64,000 bases of DNA from Denitrobaculum tricleocarpae (GTDB lineage: Bacteria; Pseudomonadota; Alphaproteobacteria; Kiloniellales; Kiloniellaceae), in contig NZ_ML660054.1 of NCBI RefSeq assembly GCF_007004665.1, forward strand, positions 248,001 through 312,000, in the 5' to 3' direction. Under the pieces are notes generated by a model that did no database searches, was not told the DNA's origin, and was given only the letters and a program-made list of their open reading frames with translations. Position 1 is the first letter of the stretch, and each line of letters begins with the position of its first letter. The translations under genes and the position numbers were made by a program. This document shows positions 43,622 through 52,037 of the stretch, in pieces.

Positions 43622-44490
43622 GACTTCTTCTCCCGCAGTTCACTGTAGAGATAGGGAATGATAATGGAGGCGATCATGATCAGCATGATCACAGCCGAGG
43701 ACGCGCCGATGCCCATCTGATTGCGGGTAAAACTGTAGGAATACATGAAGGTCGCGGGCAGCTCAGTCGCCCGGCCCGGGCCGCCGTTGGTCAAAGCGAT
43801 GACCAGGTCATAGGCCTTGATTGCCAGATGCGCGAGCACCACGAAGGCCGAGAGGAAGGCCGGGCGCAGCATTGGAATCACGATCCGCCGGTAAAGCTGC
43901 CAGTTGGACGCACCATCGATTTGCGCGGCCTTGAGGATTTCGTTGTCGATCCCGCGCAGCCCGGCCAGGAACATTGCCATGACGAATCCCGAGGACTGCC
44001 AGACCGCGGCGATCACGACCGTGTAAATCGCCATCTCCCGGCTCTTGATCCAGTTGAAGGAAAAGCTCTCCCAGCCCCAGAGATGCATCACGTTCTCCAG
44101 GCCGATACCGGGGTCGAGGAACCACTTCCACGCCGTGCCCGTCACGATGAAGGAAAGCGCCATGGGATAGAGGTAGATCGGCCGCAGCACCCCCTCGCCC
44201 CGGATTTTCATATCCAGCAGGATCGCGAGGCCCAGCCCGATCACGGTGCAGATCACAATGTAGAGAATGCCGAAGATCGCCAAGTTCTTGAGCGCAATCG
44301 ACCAGTGCCGCAGGCTGAATAGTTTTTCGTAATTTTCGAACCCGACAAAACCCAGGGACGGCAGCATCCGCGAATCCGACACCGAGAGATAGCCGGTAAA
44401 GGCGATGAAGCCATAGACGAACAGCAGAATCAGCACGAAGCTCGGCGAGAGCACAAGCCGCGGCAGGTATGTCTGGAGCCTTTCAATCAT
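43618..44490 (-). CDS. Carbohydrate ABC transporter permease (MalF type)
   Basis: 290 residues with six helices; the EAA loop ILKAAQIDGASNWQLYRRI is near residues 186-204. It pairs with the MalG-type permease, which starts within its last codons. It is 155 bp downstream of the binding-protein gene, and the gap contains an 11-bp hairpin. Confidence 0.93.
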   Translation of the reverse strand: MIERLQTYLPRLVLSPSFVLILLFVYGFIAFTGYLSVSDSRMLPSLGFVGFENYEKLFSLRHWSIALKNLAIFGILYIVICTVIGLGLAILLDMKIRGEGVLRPIYLYPMALSFIVTGTAWKWFLDPGIGLENVMHLWGWESFSFNWIKSREMAIYTVVIAAVWQSSGFVMAMFLAGLRGIDNEILKAAQIDGASNWQLYRRIVIPMLRPAFLSAFVVLAHLAIKAYDLVIALTNGGPGRATELPATFMYSYSFTRNQMGIGASSAVIMLIMIASIIIPYLYSELREKKS

Positions 44491-44572
44491 GACAACATTG
44501 GTCTTCGGTGTTTACCGGGGGCGTGCCCGCCGCGGAGGCGGATAACCCGTATGACGGTGTAAAAGCGAGCGA

Positions 44573-44604
44573 GGCGACGGGTGCCGCAAAGGACACCCAT
44601 CGCC
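44573..44604 (-). other. Intercistronic hairpin after the sugar-binding-protein gene
   Basis: On the minus strand GGCGATGGGTG pairs with CACCCGTCGCC (11 bp including one T-G) around a 10-nt loop. No T-run follows. It lies 41 bp past the binding-protein stop and probably raises the binding-protein:permease ratio by protecting the upstream mRNA. Confidence 0.55.
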
Positions 44605-44645
44605 AACTTACTCGAGACGACTCACAGTTCGGAATACCGCCCGAT

Positions 44646-45911
44646 TTACTGGGCGACCTCGACGGCGGACACCAATTCCTCGACGGCAGTCTCAGAGTCG
44701 AATTCGCCATTAAAGTGGGCGGTAACCACATCGTAGATGCCGTTCTTCACCGCCGCCGGTGCCGCATGGCCATGCGCCATCGATCCGTAGAGCTTGCCAG
44801 ATGCGTTGGCCTCCGAGAGTTCCTTCATGCCCTTTTTGCCGCAGGCATCGAAGGCTTCATCTGAGATATCCGTGCGCGCCGGAACCGATCCTTTGACCAC
44901 GTTGAACGCGGACTGGAACGACGGCGCCATGATCGAACTGGCCAGCTTCACCTGCGCGGCCTGTCCTTCCTCGCCCACCGAGAACATGGCGAACTGATCG
45001 GAGTTGAAGGTCACGGTGCCCTGAGTCCCGGGGAAGCGGAAACAGAGAAAATCCTCCTCAGGCTTTTGGCCTGCCTTCAGGAACTCACCCTTTGCCCAGT
45101 CGCCCATGAACTGAACGCCGGCCTTACCCTCGATCACCATGGCCGACGCCAGGTTCCAGTCCCGACCGGAAAAGTTATCGTCCACATAGGAGCGCAACGT
45201 CGCCATACGGTCGAAAGCCTCCTTCATCTGATCGGACCCGAGCGCGTCCGGATCCAGATCCACGAAGGCTTTCTTGTAGAATTCAGGTCCGCCGACAGAC
45301 ATCACGACCGCATCGAAGATGGTTGCGTCCTGCCAGGGCTGACCGCCATGGGCAACCGCGGTGTAACCGGCGCCTTTGATTTTATCCAGGGCGGCGACCA
45401 GCTCGTCCCAGCTCGCGGGCTGTGCAATGCCGAGCTCGTCGAAAATCTTCTTATTCGCCCAGACCCAGTTCGTCGAGTGCACGTTGACCGGGGCCGAAAT
45501 CCACTTGCCGTCATGCTTGGCAAAGCGCTGCAGCGCGGCCGGAACCACCTCGTCCCAGCCTTCTTTCGCTGCGACCCTGTTCAAGTCGGCGAGCGCGCCT
45601 TCCGCCGCCCAGTCCTGAATATCGAAGCCGAGCATCTGAACCGCAGTGGGTGCATTGCCCGCTGTGACCCGCGCGCGCAGAACCGTCATGGCCTGCTCGC
45701 CGCCGCCGCCTGCGACCGGCATATCCTTCCAGGCTACGCCATTGCTCTCGAGGTCCTCCTTCAGCACGTTCAGCGCGCTCGCCTCGCCGCCCGACGTCCA
45801 CCAGTGCAGGACCTCCACGGAGCTGTCAGCCGCCGACACCGCGCCCGCAGCACCGGTCATGATTGCGCAGACGGCAACCCCACCCGCAAGTTTCGAAAGA
45901 TAACGTTTCAT
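44646..45911 (-). CDS. Sugar ABC transporter substrate-binding protein
   Basis: 421-residue periplasmic receptor of the extracellular solute-binding protein family 1. The signal peptide spans about 1-27. The mature start [20 protein letters not shown] (about 33-52) is typical for oligosaccharide or monosaccharide receptors of the UgpB/AraN group. It is the first gene of the leftward sugar operon; a perfect 18-bp operator lies 60 bp upstream. The ligand is unknown; the isomerase suggests a pentose or hexose aldose. Confidence 0.93.
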   Translation of the reverse strand: MKRYLSKLAGGVAVCAIMTGAAGAVSAADSSVEVLHWWTSGGEASALNVLKEDLESNGVAWKDMPVAGGGGEQAMTVLRARVTAGNAPTAVQMLGFDIQDWAAEGALADLNRVAAKEGWDEVVPAALQRFAKHDGKWISAPVNVHSTNWVWANKKIFDELGIAQPASWDELVAALDKIKGAGYTAVAHGGQPWQDATIFDAVVMSVGGPEFYKKAFVDLDPDALGSDQMKEAFDRMATLRSYVDDNFSGRDWNLASAMVIEGKAGVQFMGDWAKGEFLKAGQKPEEDFLCFRFPGTQGTVTFNSDQFAMFSVGEEGQAAQVKLASSIMAPSFQSAFNVVKGSVPARTDISDEAFDACGKKGMKELSEANASGKLYGSMAHGHAAPAAVKNGIYDVVTAHFNGEFDSETAVEELVSAVEVAQ

Positions 45912-45971
45912 TTCTCATCCTCCCTTAAGCGCCAAGCGCTGGATTTCTGTCCGCCGAGCCGGATCTTTTTA

Positions 45972-45989
45972 ATCTGTAACGTTACAGAT
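45972..45989. promoter_or_regulatory. LacI-type operator 1 (sugar operon)
   Basis: Perfect 18-bp palindrome ATCTGTAACGTTACAGAT, 60 bp upstream of the binding-protein start. It has the central CG typical of LacI-family operators. It is the natural site for repression of the leftward operon by the divergently encoded LacI-type protein. Confidence 0.85.
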
Positions 45990-46252
45990 CGTTTCAGGCC
46001 ATAGTCTGTCTGATTCCAATTTGATCGTCAAATCTTTCACCCCTTTGCCGCATTGCAAGGCCGCGCGAGACATCTCGGGGGAATGACCGCAAAAGCCCAT
46101 CGAATCCGGCAGGTTCTGTATCGTTACGAATTTGATTTGATTTTGGCGTCATTTCCGCAGTTCGTCCAAAATTTTATGAATAGTTTCTGTAAATTAGATA
46201 CGAATGGCGTCATCTCTGGCGCCATCTCCCGCAACAGGACCGAATCAAAATC

Positions 46253-46264
46253 TGTAACGATACA
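46253..46264. promoter_or_regulatory. LacI-type operator 2 (imperfect)
   Basis: TGTAACGATACA, one base different from the perfect 12-bp core. It lies in the middle of the control region and could be an auxiliary site for looping. Confidence 0.6.
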
Positions 46265-46394
46265 AGTGATAGGCAAAGCCGTGACGCCAAATCCTTCGGA
46301 CACGACACGGTATCTGGAAAGACTTAAGTCCCTGCTTAGCGGGACATGATCGGCCTGCTCAATTCGGCAGGCCTTCCAGTAAGCCATCACCAGT

Positions 46395-46427
46395 CGAAAC
46401 GTTACAGTGAGCAGCTGTAACGTTTCA
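46395..46427. promoter_or_regulatory. LacI-type operators 3 and 4 forming a larger dyad
   Basis: Two imperfect cores, CGAAACGTTACA (46395-46406) and TGTAACGTTTCA (46416-46427), with centres 21 bp apart, two helical turns. Together they form a perfect inverted repeat with 12-bp arms (46396-46407 and 46415-46426) around TGAGCAG. This geometry would allow two dimers to bind on the same face of the DNA. Confidence 0.75.
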
Positions 46428-46610
46428 GCTTTTCAATCCGGGGAAGACTGCCGTTCAAGACCAGTACTCAACATCCGCATTGCCGTTGCGCTGCGAGGCG
46501 ATCCGTAACTTACAGAGCCACTCTTGAAGGCAGCACGACGTCGAACGCCCCGAAGAAGCCTTCAACTGCCCTGGACCACCAACTCGCCGGGACGGAATAG
46601 CGGCAAAATC

Positions 46611-46622
46611 CGTAACGTTACA
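46611..46622. promoter_or_regulatory. LacI-type operator 5
   Basis: CGTAACGTTACA, one end base off the perfect TGTAACGTTACA core, about 180 bp upstream of the LacI-DUF1479 start. Confidence 0.65.
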
Positions 46623-46751
46623 AAAGACTTAGGGCGGCGCACCACCTGTCGAAAGAACTCTGAAAACCATCTTATCTAATTGTTTTTAATTAATATTATA
46701 GCTTTGTTAAGGTGATTGTGAAAAAAGTGATTTTGACGAATGCTTAAAAAT

Positions 46752-46765
46752 CTGTAACGTTACAG
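46752..46765. promoter_or_regulatory. LacI-type operator 6 (autoregulatory)
   Basis: Perfect 14-bp palindrome CTGTAACGTTACAG, 39 bp before the GTG start of the LacI-DUF1479 gene and just after an AT-rich promoter-like stretch; probably an autoregulatory site. Confidence 0.8.
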
Positions 46766-46804
46766 TTTCATAGTCGATCTAACTACCCCCACTCGAGGCC
46801 GCCC

Positions 46805-49300
46805 GTGACCGACAAACCAACTGATGTTCCGCTGCCCCCGTCAGCTTCTCACGCGAGTTTACGAAACCGCGGCAAACGGCCGACTTTAAAGACAATCGCG
46901 ACAATTACGGGCCTCGGCGTCACCACTGTTTCCCGGGCCCTGAAGGACGGGCCTGAGATTGCCGAAGAGACGAAACGCAAGGTCCGCCAGGTGGCCAGCG
47001 AGGTTGGTTACTACCCGGACCGCGCGGGTGTGCGGCTGCGGACCGGCAAGACCAATGTCATCAGCCTGGTCCTGAACCCGCATGACGAGGTGGTCGGCTA
47101 TGGCTCTTCGGTCATCCTCGGCCTGTCGCAGGTTCTGAGCTCGACCCCCTATCACCTTGTGGTAACGCCACATTTTCTCAATGCCGATCCGATGGACTCC
47201 GTCCGCTACATCACCGAAAGCGGTTCCGCCGACGGCATTGTCTTCTCGCGCACCGAACCCATGGACCCTCGGGTACGCTATCTGATGGAGATCGATTTTC
47301 CATTCGTCAGCCACGGACGGACCGAGCTTGCGACGGAGCATCCCTATCATGACTACGACAATGCCGAATTCAGCCGGCTCGCGGCCAGGCGCCTGATCGA
47401 AAAAGGCCGGAAGCGGCTGGTTCTGATTGCGCCGCCCACGGCTCACACTTATCACCAGCACATGACCCGCGGGTTTGCGGACACCGTGCGCGAGGCCGGC
47501 GTGGAGCAAGTTTTCCTATCGCAGGTCGATCTCGACAGCACCGCCGAGCAAATCAGAACCTCCATCCGGGAATTGGTGAAGCAAGGCCAACGTCCGGACG
47601 GCTTCGTCTGCGGCGGCGAGATCTCGGCAATAGCCCTGATGGCAGGTCTTGCGGATGCCGGGCTCAAAATCGGCGAAGACGTCGACATCGTTGCAAAGCA
47701 AACTTCGAGTATTTTCAATCACTATCAGCCGCAAATCGATACGATTTACGAGGACCTGACCGCAACCGGACAGGAACTGGCCAACATCATTCTCCGGCGC
47801 TTGGATGACAGTCCAGTCGCAAGCCTCCAGACCATCGGCACACCCGAACTCCGGTTCCGCACGTCTTCGTCGGCAGATGCAGCCTCGCCGGCTCGTCATG
47901 AGAAAACCCAAAAATCCGCCGGCGCACAAAAGGGAGAAGCAAAAATGGACGGGACGGCCCAGCCTTCTGAACGCATGCCTTCTGAAAATAAACCTTCTAA
48001 AACCAAGTCTTCTGATACCCAACCCGCAGGCGCGCGCGCCTTAAGCGCTGGGAAGACTGACGAGGCGGTCAAAGCGCAGATCACTTCGGCCAAAAAGATG
48101 CTTCGCCGCAACAAGGCAAAGCTCAAGGCCTCCTTTGCCCACCTCAGCGACGCCATGAAGGCAGAAATCGACGAAATCAAAACGACGGTGGCCGCTGGGC
48201 GGCCCTGTATTCCTGAACTTGATTTTGCGACCATCCGTGACGGCATGGTTTCGGACCAGACCCGCGCCGATATTCGCAAGCGCGGTGCGGTTGTGATACG
48301 GGGCGTTTTCGACCGTACACAAGCCGAAGACTGGAACGAGGAACTCGGCGCCTATATCGACGATAACGGCTACTATGAGAAGGAAGTGGAAAAACGCGGG
48401 CTGGACAAATACTTCGACGAGCTCGCATCCGGCCGCCCGCAGATCTTCGGCCTCTACTGGTCCAAGCCGCAAATCATGATCCGTCAGGCAGAGACCATGG
48501 CGGCAACGAAACGCTTTCTCAACGGCTTATGGGACATCGCCGGTCCGAACGGCAAGGAATTCGATCCGGACAACGATTACACCTATGCGGACCGGATCCG
48601 GCGCCGCGAGCCGGGCGATAAAACACTTGGCCTGTCGCCGCATATGGATGCCGGCTCCTACGAGCGCTGGACCGATCCCGCATTCCAGACCATCTACGAA
48701 GCTGTCTTTGCCGGAGACTGGCAGGCCTACGATCCCTGGAATGCCGCGGAACGCACGCAGACCATCGAATACCCTTCACCAGCTGTCTGCTCCATGTTCC
48801 GGACATTCCAGGGGTGGACCGGCCTGACCACCCAGGGCCCGAACGACGGGACACTGCAGCTTGTGCCGAGCGCAAAGGCGATTGCCTATATGCTGCTGCG
48901 CGCCCTGCAGGACGACGTCGCCGAGGACGACCTCTGTGGCGCGCTGCCGGGGCGGGCGCTCAGCGCAACCGAGGAATGGCACCCACTTCTGCTCGAAGGC
49001 CTGATCTCCATCCCGACCGTCGAGCCCGGAGACACGGTCTGGTGGCACCCTGACGTCATTCACGCAGTCGAAGACGAGCATAACGGCGCGGGCTATTCGA
49101 ATGTGGTTTACGTCGGCGCGTCACCGCGCTGCGCAAAGAATACGGTCTACGCCAGAAAGCAGGCACGCGCCTTTATCGAAGGCCTCTCGGCCCCGGACTT
49201 TGCGCCGGAAAACTACGAGGTGAACTTCAAAGGGCGCGCAACAGCTTCAGATCTGACCGAGCTGGGCAGAGAACAGATGGCGCTCGATACCCTTGTCTGA
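46805..49300 (+). CDS. LacI-family regulator fused to a DUF1479 (2OG-oxygenase-like) domain
   Basis: 831 residues, more than twice a normal LacI protein. Order: LacI HTH (about 27-75, with LKTIATITGLGVTTVSRALK), periplasmic-binding-protein-like sensor (about 82-350), a low-complexity linker (about 351-425), then DUF1479 (about 426-831). The last part resembles E. coli YbiU and shows a HxD motif in SPHMDAGSYERW and a distal histidine in WWHPDVIHAVED, as in Fe(II)/2-oxoglutarate oxygenases. The GTG start has a GAGG site. The frame is open throughout. A Shine-Dalgarno and in-frame ATG at 47945 (residue 381) could also start a separate 451-residue DUF1479 protein. It is divergent from the sugar operon and flanked by matching operators. 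Confidence 0.88.
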   Translation: MTDKPTDVPLPPSASHASLRNRGKRPTLKTIATITGLGVTTVSRALKDGPEIAEETKRKVRQVASEVGYYPDRAGVRLRTGKTNVISLVLNPHDEVVGYGSSVILGLSQVLSSTPYHLVVTPHFLNADPMDSVRYITESGSADGIVFSRTEPMDPRVRYLMEIDFPFVSHGRTELATEHPYHDYDNAEFSRLAARRLIEKGRKRLVLIAPPTAHTYHQHMTRGFADTVREAGVEQVFLSQVDLDSTAEQIRTSIRELVKQGQRPDGFVCGGEISAIALMAGLADAGLKIGEDVDIVAKQTSSIFNHYQPQIDTIYEDLTATGQELANIILRRLDDSPVASLQTIGTPELRFRTSSSADAASPARHEKTQKSAGAQKGEAKMDGTAQPSERMPSENKPSKTKSSDTQPAGARALSAGKTDEAVKAQITSAKKMLRRNKAKLKASFAHLSDAMKAEIDEIKTTVAAGRPCIPELDFATIRDGMVSDQTRADIRKRGAVVIRGVFDRTQAEDWNEELGAYIDDNGYYEKEVEKRGLDKYFDELASGRPQIFGLYWSKPQIMIRQAETMAATKRFLNGLWDIAGPNGKEFDPDNDYTYADRIRRREPGDKTLGLSPHMDAGSYERWTDPAFQTIYEAVFAGDWQAYDPWNAAERTQTIEYPSPAVCSMFRTFQGWTGLTTQGPNDGTLQLVPSAKAIAYMLLRALQDDVAEDDLCGALPGRALSATEEWHPLLLEGLISIPTVEPGDTVWWHPDVIHAVEDEHNGAGYSNVVYVGASPRCAKNTVYARKQARAFIEGLSAPDFAPENYEVNFKGRATASDLTELGREQMALDTLV
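47931..47947 (+). promoter_or_regulatory. Internal ribosome site and ATG for a free DUF1479 protein
   Basis: AGGGAGAAG at 47931-47939 is placed 5 nt before an ATG at 47945 that is in frame with the fused gene (residue 381). It lies at the domain boundary, just after the sequence where LacI proteins normally end (PELRFRTSSS, near 345-355). This looks like the remnant, or still functional, start of an originally separate gene. Confidence 0.65.
47963..48022 (+). repeat. 15-bp tandem repeat coding a pentapeptide linker
   Basis: Four imperfect copies of a 15-bp unit starting CCTTCT, coding PSERM, PSENK, PSKTK and SSDTQ (residues 387-406). It lies in the linker between the LacI and DUF1479 parts and just downstream of the internal start. 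Polar, flexible and length-variable by slippage in principle. Confidence 0.8.
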
Positions 49301-49337
49301 CGGTTATGGTTTGAAGATTGTGATCTGAGAACGGCGC

Positions 49338-49832
49338 TTAGCCGGCCATCTTGCTGTAGGCGCCGCGGAAATACAGCAAGGGCCGGGAACCGGCAGCCCC
49401 CATGGCGAGCCTGGTCACTTTACCCACCACAATGATGTGGTCGCCCGCGTCGTGCACGGCATCCAGCGCGCATTCCAGGTTCACCAGACAACCCGGCAGG
49501 ATCGGCGCGCCGCTCTCCCAGACATCGTAAGGGATGCCGTCCCACTTGTCGGGTTTGGGGCTGGCAAAGCGGACGGAGAGTGCCTCCTGAGGCTCTGCCA
49601 GAACATTAACAACGAAGTGCTCCGCATTCTGAAAACAGGGAAAACTGAAGGCCGCACGATCGATGCAGAAAGAGACCAGCGGCGGCTCGAGCGATACCGA
49701 GTTAAAGGAATTGACGGTTACACCGCGCGGCAAGCCCGCATCATCAAGGACTGAGACCACGGCGACGCCTGTGGCATAGCACCCGAGGGCTGTCCGGTAA
49801 TCCTGTGAATCGAACTTCATCGATTTTTTCAT
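49338..49832 (-). CDS. Flavin reductase family protein (FMN-binding split barrel)
   Basis: 164 residues, a start at 49832 or at the second methionine (49820). The flavin_Reduct domain spans nearly all of it: ALGCYATGVAVVSVLD (about 15-30), VNSFNSVSLEPPLVSFCID (about 41-59) and a terminal GAYSKMAG. It uses NAD(P)H to reduce FMN or FAD for a partner monooxygenase (HpaC type). It is convergent with the LacI-DUF1479 gene; no flavin monooxygenase is adjacent, so its partner is unknown. Confidence 0.9.
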   Translation of the reverse strand: MKKSMKFDSQDYRTALGCYATGVAVVSVLDDAGLPRGVTVNSFNSVSLEPPLVSFCIDRAAFSFPCFQNAEHFVVNVLAEPQEALSVRFASPKPDKWDGIPYDVWESGAPILPGCLVNLECALDAVHDAGDHIIVVGKVTRLAMGAAGSRPLLYFRGAYSKMAG

Positions 49833-50152
49833 TTCCGCAGTTGGCCTTGCTCAGGCGCATCGATACAGCACGGCGGCGGAAAAATAAATATCTTCCCGTG
49901 TCCGCTGGGCCCGGACCGCCTTTTACCGGTTCAGCATAGAACAACCCAGTTAAAGCCTGTGGACCGCCGCCCCCTAAAATAGGTTCCAAAACAGCTTTGC
50001 ACAGGGTTATTGATAAGTGCTTGGCAGATGAGGATAAGTTGCAGCCTACGAACGATCGACCTAGTGTGGTGAATGGCAAATCGGCGCGAAACACGAACGC
50101 ACGGGCCCGTTTCAAGCCGCGTTCATTCCGACCAGACCCTTTTGAGCCCAAG
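49833..50152. other. Intergenic region before the methyltransferase
   Basis: 320 bp with no supported gene. An open frame upstream of 50153 extends the methyltransferase by 52 polar, basic residues without family character. No terminator or operator is evident. Confidence 0.35.
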
Positions 50153-50977
50153 ATGACCAAAGCCACCCCCTCCCCGGACGACGCGCGCAGCCTTTCCTCG
50201 AGTAAGCGAAGTTATCCCCTGATCCGGGCCGTTGTCGCCCAGATCGCCGCTGCCGTTATCGTGATTGGTGGCCAGCAGATCTTGGGAAACCGGGCCGATC
50301 TTGTTCTTCCCTTACCGCTCTTATTGGCTTTCCAGGGAGTGATCGCGGCTGGCCTGGGACACTTGCTGGGCCTTGCGCGATGGTGGCTTCCGATCAATCT
50401 TCTGCTGCCGGCGGCAGCCGCGCTGGCACTCTTGCTCAACCTCCCCGCTTGGATCTATCCGTTGCTGTTCCTGGCCCTGGCTCTGGTGTTTTGGAACAGT
50501 GCCGACGACCGGGTCCCGCTCTATCTCACCAACCGAAAAACCTGGCAGGCTCTCGAGGCCCTCCTTGGCGCAGAGGCGCAGCGCTCGAAAGAGCCCCTCA
50601 AGGTAAGCGATATCGGTTGCGGTCTGGGCGGGGCACTGCTCTACCTCGCCCGCCGATATCCGCAGGCAGAGTTCGTCGGTATTGAATCGGCACCGCTGCC
50701 CTACGCCCTGGCGCGCCTGCGCGCGTTGGTCAGCGGCGCCCCCAATCTCGAAATCCGCTACGGAGACCTCTGGAAACAGGACCTGAGCGTCTTCGATCTG
50801 GTCTATTGCTTCCTCTCCCCGGAACCCATGCCACGGCTTTTCGAGAAGGCAAAACGCGAAATGGGGTCCGGCACGCTCCTGATCAGCAATTCCTTTGAAG
50901 TTCCCGGGGTCACAGCCGACGAAGTGGTCACGGTCCAGGACAGCCGAGAGACCGAACTTCTCGTCTACCGCCTCTGA
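50153..50977 (+). CDS. Membrane-anchored class I SAM-dependent methyltransferase
   Basis: 274 residues from the ATG at 50153. The first about 125 hold three to four hydrophobic helices; the C-terminal half is a Rossmann methyltransferase with SAM motif I VSDIGCGLGGALLYLA (about 150-165) and the acidic loop FVGIESAP (about 173-180). The target is unknown. It lies about 110 bp upstream of motA on the same strand, which may be accidental. Confidence 0.82.
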   Translation: MTKATPSPDDARSLSSSKRSYPLIRAVVAQIAAAVIVIGGQQILGNRADLVLPLPLLLAFQGVIAAGLGHLLGLARWWLPINLLLPAAAALALLLNLPAWIYPLLFLALALVFWNSADDRVPLYLTNRKTWQALEALLGAEAQRSKEPLKVSDIGCGLGGALLYLARRYPQAEFVGIESAPLPYALARLRALVSGAPNLEIRYGDLWKQDLSVFDLVYCFLSPEPMPRLFEKAKREMGSGTLLISNSFEVPGVTADEVVTVQDSRETELLVYRL

Positions 50978-51087
50978 CAAAGGCAGTCTTCGACTGCGAG
51001 AGGTCGAATTTTCTCCTAATAAACAGGTTATTAACCGAATTCGATCTAACTTTGCTCAAATTCCATCATTAGGAAACTTGGGCTCAG

Positions 51088-51954
51088 ATGTTTGTCATTA
51101 TCGGTCTTGTGGTTGTCTTTGGCTGCGTCGCCGGCGGCTATGTCGCCATGGGCGGAAAGCTGGGCGTTCTGTGGGAGCCCTTCGAATTCGTCATCATCCT
51201 CGGTGGCGGCGTCGGCGCCTTTATCATCACCAACAACTCTAAGGCGATCATCGGCGGCGTCGGCAAAGCCTTCGGCCGTATGCTGAAGGGCCCCGTGTAT
51301 AAGAAAGAGGACTACCTCGAACTGCTGACCATGCAGTACCAGGTTTTCCGTTTGGCCAAGACCAAGGGCATGCTGGCCCTAGAACCTCACATCGAAAACC
51401 CGCACGAAAGTTCGCTCTTCTCGGAATTTCCGAAGTTCCACGGCGACCACCACGCAGTGGATTTTCTCTGTGACTACCTGCGCCTGATGTCTCTCGGCGC
51501 CAACAAACCTCACGAAATTGAAGCGATCATGGATCTCGAACTCGAGACCCATCATGCGGAAGAACACGCAATCGGCGGCGCCATCGCCGGTCTGGGCGAC
51601 ACTCTGCCCGCTCTGGGCATTGTCGCGGCGGTTCTGGGCGTGATCAAGACCATGGGCTCCATCTCCGCGCCGCCGGAAATTCTGGGTGGTCTGATCGGTG
51701 CAGCGCTTGTCGGCACCTTTTTCGGTATTTTCATGGCCTACGGCGTCGTCAGCCCCATGGCCGGCGCCTTCAACGTGGTCGTCGCAGAAGACTCCAAATA
51801 CTACGAGTGCATCAAGGCGGGGATACTGTCCCACATGGCCGGCAACCCGCCGACGGTGTCCGTCGAATACGCCCGCAAATGCCTGCTGTCCCACGCACGT
51901 CCGAGCTTCGCGGAGGTCGAGGAAGCCTCCGACGCACTGCCCGCACCCGCCTAG
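51088..51954 (+). CDS. motA: Flagellar motor stator protein MotA
   Basis: 288-residue inner-membrane protein with four helices (two near the N-terminus, two around 170-225) and a large cytoplasmic loop carrying the conserved charged residues that contact the rotor. The motif GLGDTLPALGIVAAVLGVIKTM (about 168-189) is the proton-path helix. With MotB, 83 bp downstream, it forms the proton-driven stator. No other flagellar genes are in the window. Confidence 0.95.
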   Translation: MFVIIGLVVVFGCVAGGYVAMGGKLGVLWEPFEFVIILGGGVGAFIITNNSKAIIGGVGKAFGRMLKGPVYKKEDYLELLTMQYQVFRLAKTKGMLALEPHIENPHESSLFSEFPKFHGDHHAVDFLCDYLRLMSLGANKPHEIEAIMDLELETHHAEEHAIGGAIAGLGDTLPALGIVAAVLGVIKTMGSISAPPEILGGLIGAALVGTFFGIFMAYGVVSPMAGAFNVVVAEDSKYYECIKAGILSHMAGNPPTVSVEYARKCLLSHARPSFAEVEEASDALPAPA

Positions 51955-52037
51955 CCCCGCTGTCGTTTGATGATAGAGGCATCGGGCACATCGATCTTGT
52001 AAGCGGCGGGAGCCGTATCAGAGGAAAGCAAATCTAA

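Larger units (their letters stand above)
45912..46804. other. Divergent control region of the sugar locus
   Basis: 893 bp between the sugar operon and the LacI-DUF1479 gene. It is unusually long and AT-rich near 46670-46750, and contains six TGTAACGTTACA-type sites listed separately. It also holds a GC hairpin without a T-run at 46352-46373 (GGCCTGC/GCAGGCC). A 98-codon open frame at 46053-46349 has no recognisable protein features and overlaps an operator, so I do not call it a gene. Confidence 0.6.

Noticed and set aside
46053-46349. 98-codon open frame in the sugar control region
   Set aside because: No ribosome site, no family resemblance, and it contains one of the operators; more likely chance in a long regulatory gap.
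46352-46373. GC-rich hairpin GGCCTGC/GCAGGCC as a terminator
   Set aside because: No T-run on either side and no gene convincingly ends there; retained only as a note within the control region.
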